Part shown: positions 12,430-22,894 of the stretch, piece after piece | Numbering within the stretch: the first letter of the stretch is position 1 | Layout: each line of letters begins with the position of its first letter | Assembly: GCA_914767715.1 (NCBI GenBank) | Contig: OU612071.1 | Coordinates: forward strand, 10,153,493-10,217,492 | Direction of reading: 5' to 3' | Source: Membranipora membranacea | Taxonomy: Eukaryota; Bryozoa; Gymnolaemata; Cheilostomatida; Membraniporidae | DNA length: 64,000 nucleotides | Notes under the pieces: model-generated | The model's database searches: none | The model's input: only the letters and a program-made list of their open reading frames with translations | What the model was told of the DNA's origin: nothing | Translations under genes and position numbers: made by a program

Positions 12430-15400
12430 CTAGCCTTTAATTGCCTCAACAACTTTCTTGCCTACACTGATGGCAGCATCGATTGCTAAACCAGCAGCTG
12501 CTGACTTGGCTTCTGACTTTATCAACTTACTGAAGACCCAGCTTCAATCTGTACAACAGATATAAACAAAAGTATACTTAGAGTGATAACAAGAGCTTGT
12601 CAGAACCATATAAGAAAAATTGATGCACTAGCCATTGTGTATTATCAACTTCAGGGATGAATATGCTCTAAATATTTAGAGAATGAATTTATCTTCTATT
12701 GAAACAATCCTCATTCATTCACTAAATGCTAGCAATCCGAACATGAGAAAACAATATAACTTAATTAAAATGCAAAACGAAACGTTGCACCCATTGGACA
12801 GGTTATGTAAGAAATTCGTATGAAGGGTTATAATTTTGCTCAATCATTCACTATTTCAATATTCAATATTCTAGCAATCCTAAATTGTACATGAGAAAAT
12901 TATATAACTCAATTAATTCTCTAAATCAGTTGCGGCCATTGACAAAGTTATTTAAATAATTTGCATACTGCAGTTGCTACTGTGGCCCAGAAAGCCGGAT
13001 AAAACTAAACTTATCTGCTGTGAATTTAATTTAAAAAGGCCTGAATTGAATTAAACATTTCAGTGAATTTAATCAAACTTCTCTGCATCAAACTTTTCTG
13101 TTCTGCATCAAACTTTTCTTTTCTGCATTAAACTTTTCTACTCTGCATCAAACTTTTCTACTCTGAATCAAACTTTTCCGCTCCATTGATATCAACCACC
13201 CTATATTATATATTGCTGCATGTAGGTCCTCAGTCTACCAATAGTTCATAGTCAATAGGCTTTCATTTCAATCCATCATCGATGATTTGCAATAGAACTG
13301 CATGGCAGTCTTTATCAAGGCCACAGTCACACAGCATGGACAATACGTTTCTCCCAAACATTTCGAACAGCTACCCTGTAGGAGTTTAGTTTTCGCGGCA
13401 TTTAGGATTCGCTTTTCGGTTGTTGCCTAGGTTGCGAAATTTAGTGTAACTTAAATTAAACTCACTCACCATAGTTTCATAAACAACGTAGAATTATACA
13501 GGAATACACCTTCCCTAAGCATGCAAGCTAGTGTGGTGTAGTGGTCTAAGTGTCTGCCTAGCAATCAGATGGAGATTTATGCCCTGGGTTGGTATCCCAG
13601 CTAGGAAATTAAACTCTAGCTAAATTAAACTCCTATAGGGTATATCAGAAATCTCTATTGAAACTGGTTTATACAGGGAGACCCTCTGTTTGCTTTTCTA
13701 GACAGATTATTATTTCTTCATGTATGTTGGATTCTAAACCCGTCCAGCACATAAATGTGAAAAGTGAATCATCATAGAAATTGTTGATTGCCTTAACAGG
13801 CAGAAAGTCTCATTGTCTTCGGACCCATCCTTTCACAAATTTCGTTAGGCTATACGCTGAAGCTAAGCTATTATCATGTATGAGTCTGAGTATGTATGAG
13901 TCAGATTGCTAACAAAAATGTACAACATTCTGCTGATGCAAAGCAATAAAACCTCATAGAAAACAAAGAGCTGGCATCTGACCAGATTCAATTCTATTTC
14001 ATGACACCTGCTCTTACTAAAATAATTACCCTAGTAGAGGCTGGCCCTTGCAAAAACCTCTGCACCACTTGGAATACTATTATTACATCTGTATGTATTA
14101 CCTAGGTAAAAACTCCCTTTCCCTAATGTATTGGGATGTTTTCTTGAACTGCAATTTTAGCCTGTGCATATTATCAAAGTAGTATTATATCCTGTGTGGT
14201 TATGCAGCAACCCACTGGTGTGAATTGTCATGTTTGTGTCAGTATCAATTAAAAGTTTGACAAATTGTTTGAAATTGTGGTATTAGGTCAGACTCGTGCT
14301 AACAGAATGAATTAGGTTTTCGGGTGAGGATGGTGGCCAGCAAAACCATAAGCCCATTTATTTGTAGCGACCTCACTTAGATTGCTGCAGAGTTCATATT
14401 GTCAAGCCAGCAGAAAACAATGTCCATACATTAATTGCTTCATTTTTTTAAATGTTATATTGGTTACTATAGAAATTTCATGGAAATCGATTATTGGTAA
14501 TGAGTGGAAGAATAAATTTTATGACTTTACCATTAGTAAGATAGCAATGAAAATTCCCTTTTTGTACAGTATAAGAAAGATTTGAGGCCAGTCAGTCTAG
14601 GGCTGGTGATAAGTTGTTGCCCTTAGTATAGTAAAGGTCGCTATTAAAGTTTGTTCCCAAAAACTAGGCTTGTTTACTGACTAACAAGAATGATAAGAGT
14701 AGTGGTTAGGCCCACAAATGAAATCGAAGTTTCATCGTGACTGTATACGACAAAAGGTCCCACTTGTAAGGATTTCCGTTTGCTGTAAAAGCTATTTGGG
14801 AATTCAACAAATATTTATAAATGTATTGATTTCTTATACCTGTGTATTATTGAAATTCCCTGCTTAAAAACTTGTAGTTTATAAAGCTGAGGATAACAGC
14901 CTGCATGGTACCAAATCTTAAATAATGGACCTGCATGTATGGTATAAAATATTTGTACTGGGAACGCCCACAAATAGCTGGTTACCCATCTTTCATCTTC
15001 CTTCTAACAAAATGTGCACCAAAATATTATGTGAGGCAAATTTGTAGATTGAGGACCTGCATACAGTAATACATAGTATATAGGGTGGTTGATATCAGTG
15101 GAGCGGAAAAGTTTGATTCAGAGTAGAAAATTTTGATGCAGCAGAACAAAAAGTTTGATGCAGAGTATAAAAGTTTGATGCAGAACAGAAAAGTTTGATG
15201 CAGAATAGAAAAGTTTAATTCAGAGTAGAAAAGTTTGATTAAGAGGAGAAAAGTTTGATGCAGAACTTGAAAGTTTGATGCAGAAAAGTTTAATGCAGAA
15301 AAGTTTGATTAAATTCACTGAAATGCTTAATTCAATTCAGGCCTTTTTTAAATTAAATTCAAAGCAGATAAGTTTAATTTTATCCGGCTTTCTGGGCCAC

Positions 15401-15489
15401 GGTAAGTTGCTGTAGTAACAATGTCAATGAGTATTTAAAACTGAACTCAGTGCAGCAATAATCAGAGAGATCAGTGCGAAGACCTTCAT
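12430..15489 (-). CDS. Secreted amphipathic mini-peptide, paralogue 1 (spliced)
   Basis: Signal-peptide exon at 15499 down to about 15442: after acceptor TTGTTTAG the ATG at 15489 starts MKVFALISLIIAAL, close to the MKVLVLVSMLIAAI of the plus-strand gene at 18754. The mature part is at about 12529-12430: SEAKSAAAGLAIDAAIS then VGKKVVEAIKG and stop. It is short, alanine-rich and cationic, and would form an amphipathic helix. The terminal Gly could be converted to an amide. Non-coding exon 1 probably lies at about 15683-15635 behind a TATA box, and AATAAA follows the stop. The weak point is the signal-exon donor. The GTGAGT of the paralogue is eroded here, leaving GTTCAG or GTTTTA, and the acceptor choice (12526 or 12530) must match it. 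The gene may be decaying, or may use an extra exon. The intron holds a foldback transposon. Confidence 0.6.
12980..15402. mobile_element. Foldback-type DNA transposon with tandem repeats in its inverted arms
   Basis: The two ends are inverted copies. The left starts CTGTGGCCCAGAAAGCCGG and the right, read in reverse, CCGTGGCCCAGAAAGCCGG. Similarity runs inward about 255 bp (left, to about 13235) and 355 bp (right, from about 15045). Each arm carries a tandem array of about 20-bp units built on CTGCATCAAACTTTTCT, roughly 6 on the left and 10 on the right. This is the layout of foldback elements. TA dinucleotides flank both ends (12978-12979 and 15403-15404), so a TA target duplication is likely. 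The 1.8-kb centre has no transposase frame. It sits wholly inside the intron of the minus-strand peptide gene. Confidence 0.8.
13528..13612 (+). repeat. tRNA-derived fragment inside the foldback element
   Basis: TGGTGTAGTGGTCTAAGTG resembles a tRNA A box and D-arm, and about 45 bases later GGTTGGTATCCCAGC resembles a diverged B box and T-arm. The acceptor stem does not pair, so it is a tRNA-like remnant and not a functional tRNA. Confidence 0.45.
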
Positions 15490-15634
15490 TTTCTTGAATC
15501 TAAACAACAATAAACATTTATATCAGATTTGTCGTGTGGTAAGCAAGAATCTTAAAACATGACTAAAATATGAATATTTTCTTTCAGCATTTCTTTGTAT
15601 GAGATTTCCACAGCTAAATAAGCTGGATACTTAC

Positions 15635-15713
15635 TGTTGATAATATTATATAACTGTGAGTTGCTTTATTCTAGTTGACTTGTGCTCTCTACATCAAACG
15701 TACACTTCTTATA
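15635..15713 (-). promoter_or_regulatory. TATA box and non-coding first exon of peptide paralogue 1
   Basis: On the minus strand GTATAAG lies at 15714-15708, a start site would fall near 15683, and a strong donor GTAAGT begins at 15634. The acceptor TTGTTTAG before the signal exon ends at 15500. The arrangement matches the plus-strand paralogue and the peptide gene at 46.6 kb. Confidence 0.5.
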
Positions 15714-17997
15714 CAGCTGTGGGTCAGGCAATTCATCAGGATCTTGAATTTGGTAAGTTAAATTCAGGAATATTAATTATTATAAAAAAAATACAAATTA
15801 AAGATCATTGGAAATCTATTTAAACTATTTGTTCACCCTAACCACACCACTGCCACATGGTTTTTAAACGTTAATATGATTAATAAAGTGGAAACATAAT
15901 CATGAGCTCCTCTTTAAACTATCTTCATTCAAGCAAATGTGATACTGAATTTTCCTGAAATGACCACTAAACAGGAATTTGCATCAGGACATCCGAGACT
16001 CTGTTGTGACAACATTTAATTAGTTGTGTGTTCTAGGATACAAAGAACAGTTTTTATAAGAATAAATCATTGTGATTGAGCTTCATGACGCCAAAAAAAA
16101 GTTTAAACTTATATTAAGTCCACATCTCAGAATCATCCACGAAGGCTACTCCCAAATCAAAACGAGTCATGCATATTTGTTATTTTTTGATCCGCTGATG
16201 TTCCTGGACTCAGAGAGTATTCATAAAATATATTTTGAAATTAGCTTTATCAGAAACAAAGTGGAATTAGCACTGATGGTAAGAGCGTGTCATCTAGCCA
16301 TGTCACGCTACTTTCTTACCCCGAAACAAAATAAGAAGCCGCATTGCTAGGCTATTTATCCGTACAACATAAATATGAATATTCAGTTATTTTCACAGTG
16401 CAATCTCAATAAAGAACAATGTTCGTCCATTTTGTCTTATTCCCTCAAATATGAGATTTCTAAAAAATGCCGACAACATCTTTCATAGTAATTTATCTCA
16501 AGAATCATTATTTCTCGTGCCCCACAAATTTAGTTAAAAACGTCAGAGTGATATATCGTCTGACAGCACCATAATGATGCAATTTTTGTGCGCGCTTGGT
16601 CTTTAACCCTTTAATGAAAAAAACCCTAAATTATCTCAAACTGGTGGAAGTTATGATATCAGCTTTTTGGGAAATCTCACAATTTCCTAATTACTCCCAT
16701 AATAATCACACATCCTTATCAATAAAGCACATCCTGTAAGAACATGGCAGAAAAGCAGTTTTTGCCTGAGTTGTAATAGTAGATAGTATCATGTGAAAAA
16801 AGATCATACTATATGCCAATGCCAAATTACATAAGAAAGGGGCCATCAAATATGTGTTGCATTAAATACTTGAAAATGTGCAGATCATTGGCCAAAATTT
16901 GCCCAATGTTCTATGCTAAATATCTCAATATCTTAATGCTCAGGGTGTATGTCAGTTCATATGTACAGAGCAGTGTAAAAAGTTGATATTTAGCTGTGTT
17001 GCATTTACACCCCAGAAGGGTACATAATGAGTACATAATGAGTACATAATGAGTACATAATGAGTAATGAGTACATAATGAGTACATAATGAGTAACCTT
17101 TTCCCTACTTGTTCTCTTTTTGCTACAAACAGTGTCCAATAAAAGGAACATTGGAGACTGCAGTTCTTTGAACATTCTAGAATGAGGGAATCTGTACCCT
17201 GTTAAACATGTCATGTAAGTCATGTACTCAAATCAAATGTGGACTTGTTTTCAGAATATAATTGTTCTAATTCTAGTTCTGGAAGCCAATAGTTATGTAT
17301 AACTAGGACAAATGTCTTATCATTAATTGAGTAATGTCCTAATCACTTCCATGTTAATCACATTCACAATCACATTAATCCCATTTGAAATTACACAACA
17401 GGTCTTTGAACATCCTAGATTGGGGCAATTTGATCTAAATTGTATACTATTTAATGCAGCCATATTATTGGAATATTATTGTTCTAACTATCTTTTGGAT
17501 GCCGATGATCATTATAAAACTAAAAGCAATGTCTGCTTGTAATGAAGCCATATCCACAATTGAGTAATTGTATGGATAATGTCCTAATCACTTTCACATT
17601 ATTCACTCATTACCCTTACTGATGATGTTTGAAAATATTTTATGGCAGTTCCTTGAAAGCGACCACGATGTGTGTGCGTATCCTGTTATGAAAAAACTGT
17701 ATGCTCATGTTGAGTAAAAGACTTCAAAATATGAGCTTTTGGTTCCACAAGATAAACTCAGGCCAATTGAAAGCTGATTAATCTGATGATGTCAACATTT
17801 GATGTTTAATGTGCCTAATTAATTAATTAATTGTGCAATTGGTCTATAAAGAGTCACTTCCACCACCATCTTCACAAAGATTGGACAAAAATGTTGCTGT
17901 TGTTTGTTTTCCAGCAAAAACGGCAAGTAAACAGGAAAACCATTAACCAAATATTGATAACTTCCAGCAACAAGTCATCTGTTTGAAATGTTCCACA
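15714..17997. other. Shared upstream region of the two divergent peptide genes
   Basis: About 2.3 kb between the two head-to-head TATA boxes. No gene is supported; the open frame at 16072-16350 has no recognisable content. An 11-bp tandem repeat (17018-17095) and the near-duplicate stretches around 17120-17230 and 17270-17420 lie here. The latter share phrases such as TCTTTGAACAT followed by TAGAATG or TAGATTG and an ATGT(C)CTAATCAC motif. Confidence 0.4.
17018..17095 (+). repeat. 11-bp tandem repeat
   Basis: About seven units of GAGTACATAAT, one of them shortened. It is simple tandem DNA with no coding meaning. Confidence 0.8.
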
Positions 17998-18073
17998 TAT
18001 ATAACGAGGCCTCACCATACAACCAGCCATACACTCTCTGATAGTCATTCATCCACTGAAGTCTAATTTAACT
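17998..18073 (+). promoter_or_regulatory. TATA box and non-coding first exon of peptide paralogue 2
   Basis: TATATAA at 17998-18004 is followed about 30 bases later by the expected start site. The leader ends TTTAACT at 18073 against a strong donor GTAAGTTG. The next acceptor is TTTCCAG at 18746. The first exon has no ATG in good context, so the leader is non-coding. Confidence 0.6.
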
Positions 18074-18753
18074 GTAAGTTGTATATAATATAAGCGATAG
18101 ACAGTCTTTTTTCACAAACACATTGTTTTAGAGCACATAGACATTAATTAGTGATGTTCACAAGCTCTAGTCCTGCAAGTTTGCTTTTACTTCTTTTTTA
18201 ATAATCCGCGCTACAACTAGAGCTCATAGACACTACCTATACCTAGCACCAGCATGGTTCTCTCCGTGGTTTTTCACTCGTAACTTCTGGGCTTAGTGGT
18301 CAATCACCTTCATATTTTTGAATTATATTCATCGATCTTTCTCTGCAAATTGCTAAGTTTCAAAGATGGATGCGAAAAATATCCTGTGATATAGCCGTAC
18401 GAAACATGATGGTTTATTTGCTTGTCTTTATGGCTCCATTACATGCATTAGCATGGTGGAATGATGAGTTTTGTTTTATGTTTTGGTCTGTGTCTTTCAT
18501 CATTCTTTGGAGAAAATTTACAAAATATGGATTCTCTCAAAACACTGATAATGAATTTTATCCTTTGAAGTCCATTTTGGTGAAAGATATGTATGTTTGA
18601 TTATAAAATTTCCTAATAGTATTTACCTACATTGCACCCATGGTTAGCTATCCAGGAAAAAGGCCAAGATTTCCATTTTGATTATTATTCATTTCAATTT
18701 GATGAACCAATCAGTATTTAATAAAATACTTTTTTATTCTTTCCAGATAAAAA

Positions 18754-19611
18754 ATGAAGGTCCTCGTACTGGTATCTATGCTCATTGCAGCAATCGGTGA
18801 GTTGAATAAAAAGATCCTGATATCTTTGGCGTTGCTACCCAATCCACATAATACTAAAAACTCAGAATTCTTCTCATATTCATCCAAAGTGGGATTTTCC
18901 AGATTAAAGATTTGATTTTAATTGAGCATCTAGATTCTTATAAATTAAACTGAAAATATCACCATAGAAACCAATTGTATTTATCTGAAATGCCCTAAAT
19001 TCCACTTTGGTTTATGAGTCTGGAATTTGTCGGGAAGGCGTACAGAGCTCCATATACTCCTAAGCCATTCATGCAAAGGGTGTTTTGTGCCTTTGGTGTG
19101 GCACTACGTGATACAGCCAAAGCAAAAGTCAGAGTTTAGAATCTTCCTGGTGTCGCTAACCAAGCCTCATATCAACACGGAAAATAAGTCAAAATATATC
19201 ACATGAAATAATAATCAGGCCTGAATGTTGTTTATATTTGGTCTAACTCTTTAATACTACTCCCTACAACCATAATAATTAAGATCATCGACTCCCACAT
19301 TTCAGTCATTATATTGATGCGCTAGTTATTTATGAGGAGGCTTAGAAGATTCAATGTGTTGTCTTGAATGGTGATTTGTTACAGACAGTAACTGCCTGGC
19401 AAACCCGATTCTTCACTTCAGACCTTATTTGTCATTCTCTCACCATATATGTATATATATCAAATATATATATATATTCTTCTTTATCATAATATATATT
19501 TTATTCCCAGCCGTTACACAGACAGAAGCTAGTCAAAGTTCTGCGGCTGTAACAAGGATAATCAATACACCTGAGAAAATCGGAGAGGGTATCAAGAATC
19601 TATTCGGATAA
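18754..19611 (+). CDS. Secreted amphipathic mini-peptide, paralogue 2 (47-residue precursor)
   Basis: Two coding exons: 18754-18796 (ATG eight bases after acceptor TTTCCAG; donor GTGAGT at 18797) and 19511-19611 (acceptor ATTCCCAG), a phase-1 join. Exon one encodes the signal core MKVLVLVSMLIAAI. Exon two adds AVTQTEA, where cleavage after TEA is plausible, and then a mature part beginning SQSSAAVTRIINTP and ending EKIGEGIKNLFG, about 26 residues with no cysteine. The helix is amphipathic and the terminal Gly is a possible amide donor. The precursor size and design are those of secreted host-defence or signalling peptides, but I recognise no family. A 3' UTR intron (GTAGGG at 19621, acceptor TTTCACAG at 19910) and AATAAA at 20030 complete the gene. 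Its paralogue is on the minus strand at 12.4-15.7 kb. Confidence 0.7.
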
Positions 19612-20035
19612 AAAATCAAGGTAGGGATTGATATTCATGTGACCATTACTAGTGTGTAATTTTGCCACCCAATTTGATTTGCTAATAACTATGTTTCGTA
19701 CTTGTTTAAGTTAGGAGTATTTAACAGTCCAAACTGAAACTGACAACCCCCACAATCCAAGTCATGCACAAAATAACTTATTGTATGCACTAAGTTCTCC
19801 CTTGTATGTTTTACATGGAATCCAATTACATTTTAATTTTATATTATTTCTCTCCAAATATTATTATTTGATCACAATAATGACAAAAATATGTGTATTT
19901 TTGTTTCACAGGACAGGATATCATCAGTGAACAACGGAAAGATTCTACACCCAACACACCAAGGTCTCGCGGCTTTCTCTGAAGACTTACAATACTTTGA
20001 TCATTATTTATTTCTAATGGTCGTAATGTAATAAA
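19612..20035 (+). other. 3' UTR with intron and poly(A) signal of paralogue 2
   Basis: After the stop, AAG|GTAGGG at 19621 and TTTCACAG|GACAGG at about 19911 define a likely UTR intron. AATAAA lies at 20030-20035. An intron downstream of a stop can expose a transcript to nonsense-mediated decay, but the stop is only about 10 bases from this junction, too close to matter. Confidence 0.5.
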
Positions 20036-21404
20036 AACAGTGACTGTTGTTTCACAACTCATCATCTCAGTGATGGAGGCATCATTGGTGTGTCGTAACT
20101 ACTTCCATGTAGCTGACGCTACTCCACTTTTGAATTACATAGCTCAATATGATGGCTCAGAAACCATATATTCTAACAGTAGAAGAAAATCACCCTTGAT
20201 ATTGGTTACTCTGCTGTGAACGAGCAAAGTCAAATGATGAAAAAAAAGAAGGTAATTTGCCCTAAAAATAGGGGACTAGTATAATATCAGTCATGATGCT
20301 TCCGACAGCAGAAAAACCCCTAAAATAGGCATTTAAATACTCAAGTTGGTTGGGGCCATTTGAAAAACAAGTACAATATATAAAAACAACAGTGCATTGG
20401 GGAAAAGTGAAGTTGTCTATTAAAATTGTTTTTGTCGAATTTATTTTCAAAACAGAGTTATCATCTCATGTATTATGGTCAACGGCAAAAATGTATGAAT
20501 TGTACAAAGCAATCAATGATTTTAGTTCTTGAATGCTTAAAATTATAATGTCCTAGAAACAGGGTTCTATGACAAGGAACTGCCAATTTCAAGGATAAGG
20601 TTTAAGTTTTAACAAGCAATTCCTCCTTGGTTTTATAATATTCATGATGTCCATCATATTACTCCCTGCACAAGTAAACGGTAGATGGACTAACAAGTCT
20701 CTATAATTAATGCTGGAGTCCATATTCAACCTTAGGGGTATGTAAGGGATTTATATCATCATAAGAGTAGTATTTATTATCTTATCGTAATTGTCTTTGA
20801 GACTCATGGAAAAAATCTCCAAAACCTACACCGCACCTAATCGTTAGCAGCCTTACTGGTTATCAAGTTTAATTCTTTAATATTCATTTTTGACACTACA
20901 ACGTTATAATAGAATATTCTTTTACTCTTCATCATCAAAATTTGGGAGTAGATTAAATCAAGAATTTGAAAGTTGGTTTGTAACAACAATGAGCCACGCT
21001 GTATCCAAATTTAGCATACCTTATATCTCTGAGCTAGGCTGTGACCTTCATCCTATGTCACACTGTAAGACAAATTTATGAAAATACGTCACTAGCCATT
21101 GTTGATCTCCCATCAAAATCTTTGATATGTCACAACTAAAATATGAGGCATTTGAAATATTCTGTCACAATTATAAAATATGGTGCCACTGAACAATAGA
21201 AATGCCTTTTTAATGAGTTGGTTATGATACTATCCAGTATCCAATGTGGCTCATCCCATATTTGTCAGAGAAAAATAGTTCTTTCTAAGTTGCAGTGTAT
21301 ATCTTAGTTTTTGACGTTGTGTGAGTCGATATAAGCTGTTCTGCTGACAGTTAAATACATCCCTCCATGCACTCAGCAATATGAAGCTGCTCTGTCATCC
21401 TTTT
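20036..21404. other. Intergenic, nothing recognised
   Basis: AT-rich sequence with short unrelated frames (20262-20532, 20890-21081). No domain, splice or repeat signal is strong enough to name. Confidence 0.4.
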
Positions 21405-21548
21405 ACAAGAGCCAGTACAATAGCCAGTACAAGAGCCAGTACAAGAGCCAGTACAAGAGCCAGTACAAGAGCCAGTACAAGAGCCAGTACAAGCGCCAGT
21501 ACAAGAGCCAGTACAAGAGCCAGTACAAGAGCCAGTACAATGGCAAGT
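21405..21548 (+). repeat. 12-bp minisatellite, 12 units
   Basis: Twelve nearly identical units of ACAAGAGCCAGT, with single-base variants in units 2, 7 and the last. Being a multiple of three it stays open in several frames on both strands (RAST repeats on plus, LALV-like repeats on minus). Those frames are artefacts of the repeat. Confidence 0.9.
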
Positions 21549-21656
21549 ACAGTGTTAACAATATTAATCTTGTCTCCATTATCAAAAGTTTTACTTATTG
21601 CCTTGTCACCATGGGGCAGATAAATCTTAAATTTTGAAAATTGGTTTGTTACAGTA

Positions 21657-21690
21657 TAATGATAATAATAATAATAATAATAATAATAAA
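21657..21690 (+). repeat. (AAT)n microsatellite
   Basis: About ten AAT units, just downstream of the 12-bp minisatellite. Confidence 0.9.
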
Positions 21691-22317
21691 GTTTATTTAT
21701 GAAATGTTTAATAAAATTGTTTAAAAACAATGATTTCTAAGCGTTGTAAATTTGATAAAAGGTTAAAATAGAAACATATACTATGAAATAAGCCAGCTGG
21801 TAAAATAAATAAAATTGATTAAAATTTTGTTATCATAAAAATAATTAATGAGATGAGGAAAAAAAAATAATGAAAGATGAGATAACTAAGATAATTGAAA
21901 CCTACAGGTGGCAACTGCCCAGCACCTAAAAATCAACTATAAAATCTAAATATATGGGGTATATGCGTCCCGGAAACGATATGTTTTTAACTGTGTTTAC
22001 GCTGTTGCGCAACCAGGGAGGCTGCCAACTCTTCATCGTTTCAGTGCAACAATGTTCGCCCCGTCACTCTCATGTTTATACTCTAAGCCAAACCGAAACC
22101 GGCTAATATTAATAAAAAAATTAATATTAAATGAAAATATTCATTCTGTAAGGTAGAATCAAAGAAATTCTCTCCCATGCCATGATCTAACCTTCATGCA
22201 TAGTTCTCTCGCTTGTGTGTCCGATTGTCCACATAGTTTTGCAGACAGTCTCTACTGGTTGGCCAATCAGAAATACTTTTTTGATTGGCGGTCAGGAAAG
22301 TTATTGGCTGATGACAA

Positions 22318-22765
22318 TTGCATTAGTGGCATCGATGAACGGACCGTGTCATTTGCTGAATAGACAGAACATCTTTTGACGAATGGATTAGAGTGTACAC
22401 TGTTCAAGTATGGTCAGAGAGACAAATATCTGTGATTTGAGAACAGAGTAAGTTATTTTGCTGCATGCTATATCCCAAAATGACAAATCATCCAAAAATG
22501 GATGATTATGGGCATGTTAGTTAATGTACAGAAATTATCTGCATCACCCCTCAGCTTTATCCATTCATGATAAAATTATTGTAGAAGCTTCCAGTCAAGA
22601 GTGTATAGCTTTACATTCAAGTCATTATCTCCCCATCTCAATTGCGAATCTATTTGTGAACAACTCCTGTCTTTATAGCCCAATTATTGAACAGATAATA
22701 TTATTATTTGACAGATGGCATTTCAATTTATCAGCCCGATGTGCGACAATAAGGATGTGTACGGC
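22318..22765 (+). mobile_element. Retroelement-like repeat family R, copy 1 (5' part)
   Basis: This block recurs at 41995-42350 and 44562-45015 on the same strand. Shared phrases include GGATTAGAGTGTACACTGTTC, GACAAATATCTGTGATTTGAG and CATCACCCCTCAGCTTTATC. In the other copies it is followed by RNase H remnants. Here it stops after GACAATAAGGATGTG where the 125-bp element begins, so this copy is truncated or interrupted. The open frame at 22524-22793 is part of the repeat and has no recognised domain. Confidence 0.75.
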
Positions 22766-22894
22766 AGACGAGCTGCGCCACGGTGAACAATAAAATGGGA
22801 ATGGCGCAGCTCGGCTACATGCAATTTACATGTGGCGCAGCTCGGCTAGAGGCAATTTATGTGTGGCGCAGCTCAGCTAGTTTCAAATTTTGAA
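22766..22894 (+). mobile_element. 125-bp CpG-rich miniature element, copy 1
   Basis: It begins TACGGCAGACGAGCTGCGCC and ends GGCGCAGCTCAGCTAGTTTC. It holds three direct copies of GGCGCAGCTCGGCTA-like units spaced about 35-37 bp, plus one inverted copy at the start, so the ends can pair. A second copy in the opposite orientation lies at 36600-36722 with the same termini. It is far richer in G+C and CpG than its surroundings. Confidence 0.8.

Noticed and set aside
18370-18600. Hydrophobic 76-codon frame between the first and second exons of peptide paralogue 2
   Set aside because: It lies within a predicted intron, has no matching splice signals and no recognisable domain.
21395-21730. 111-codon minus frame of repeated Leu-Ala-Leu-Val that looks like a membrane protein
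   Set aside because: It is generated by the 12-bp minisatellite and the AAT tract.
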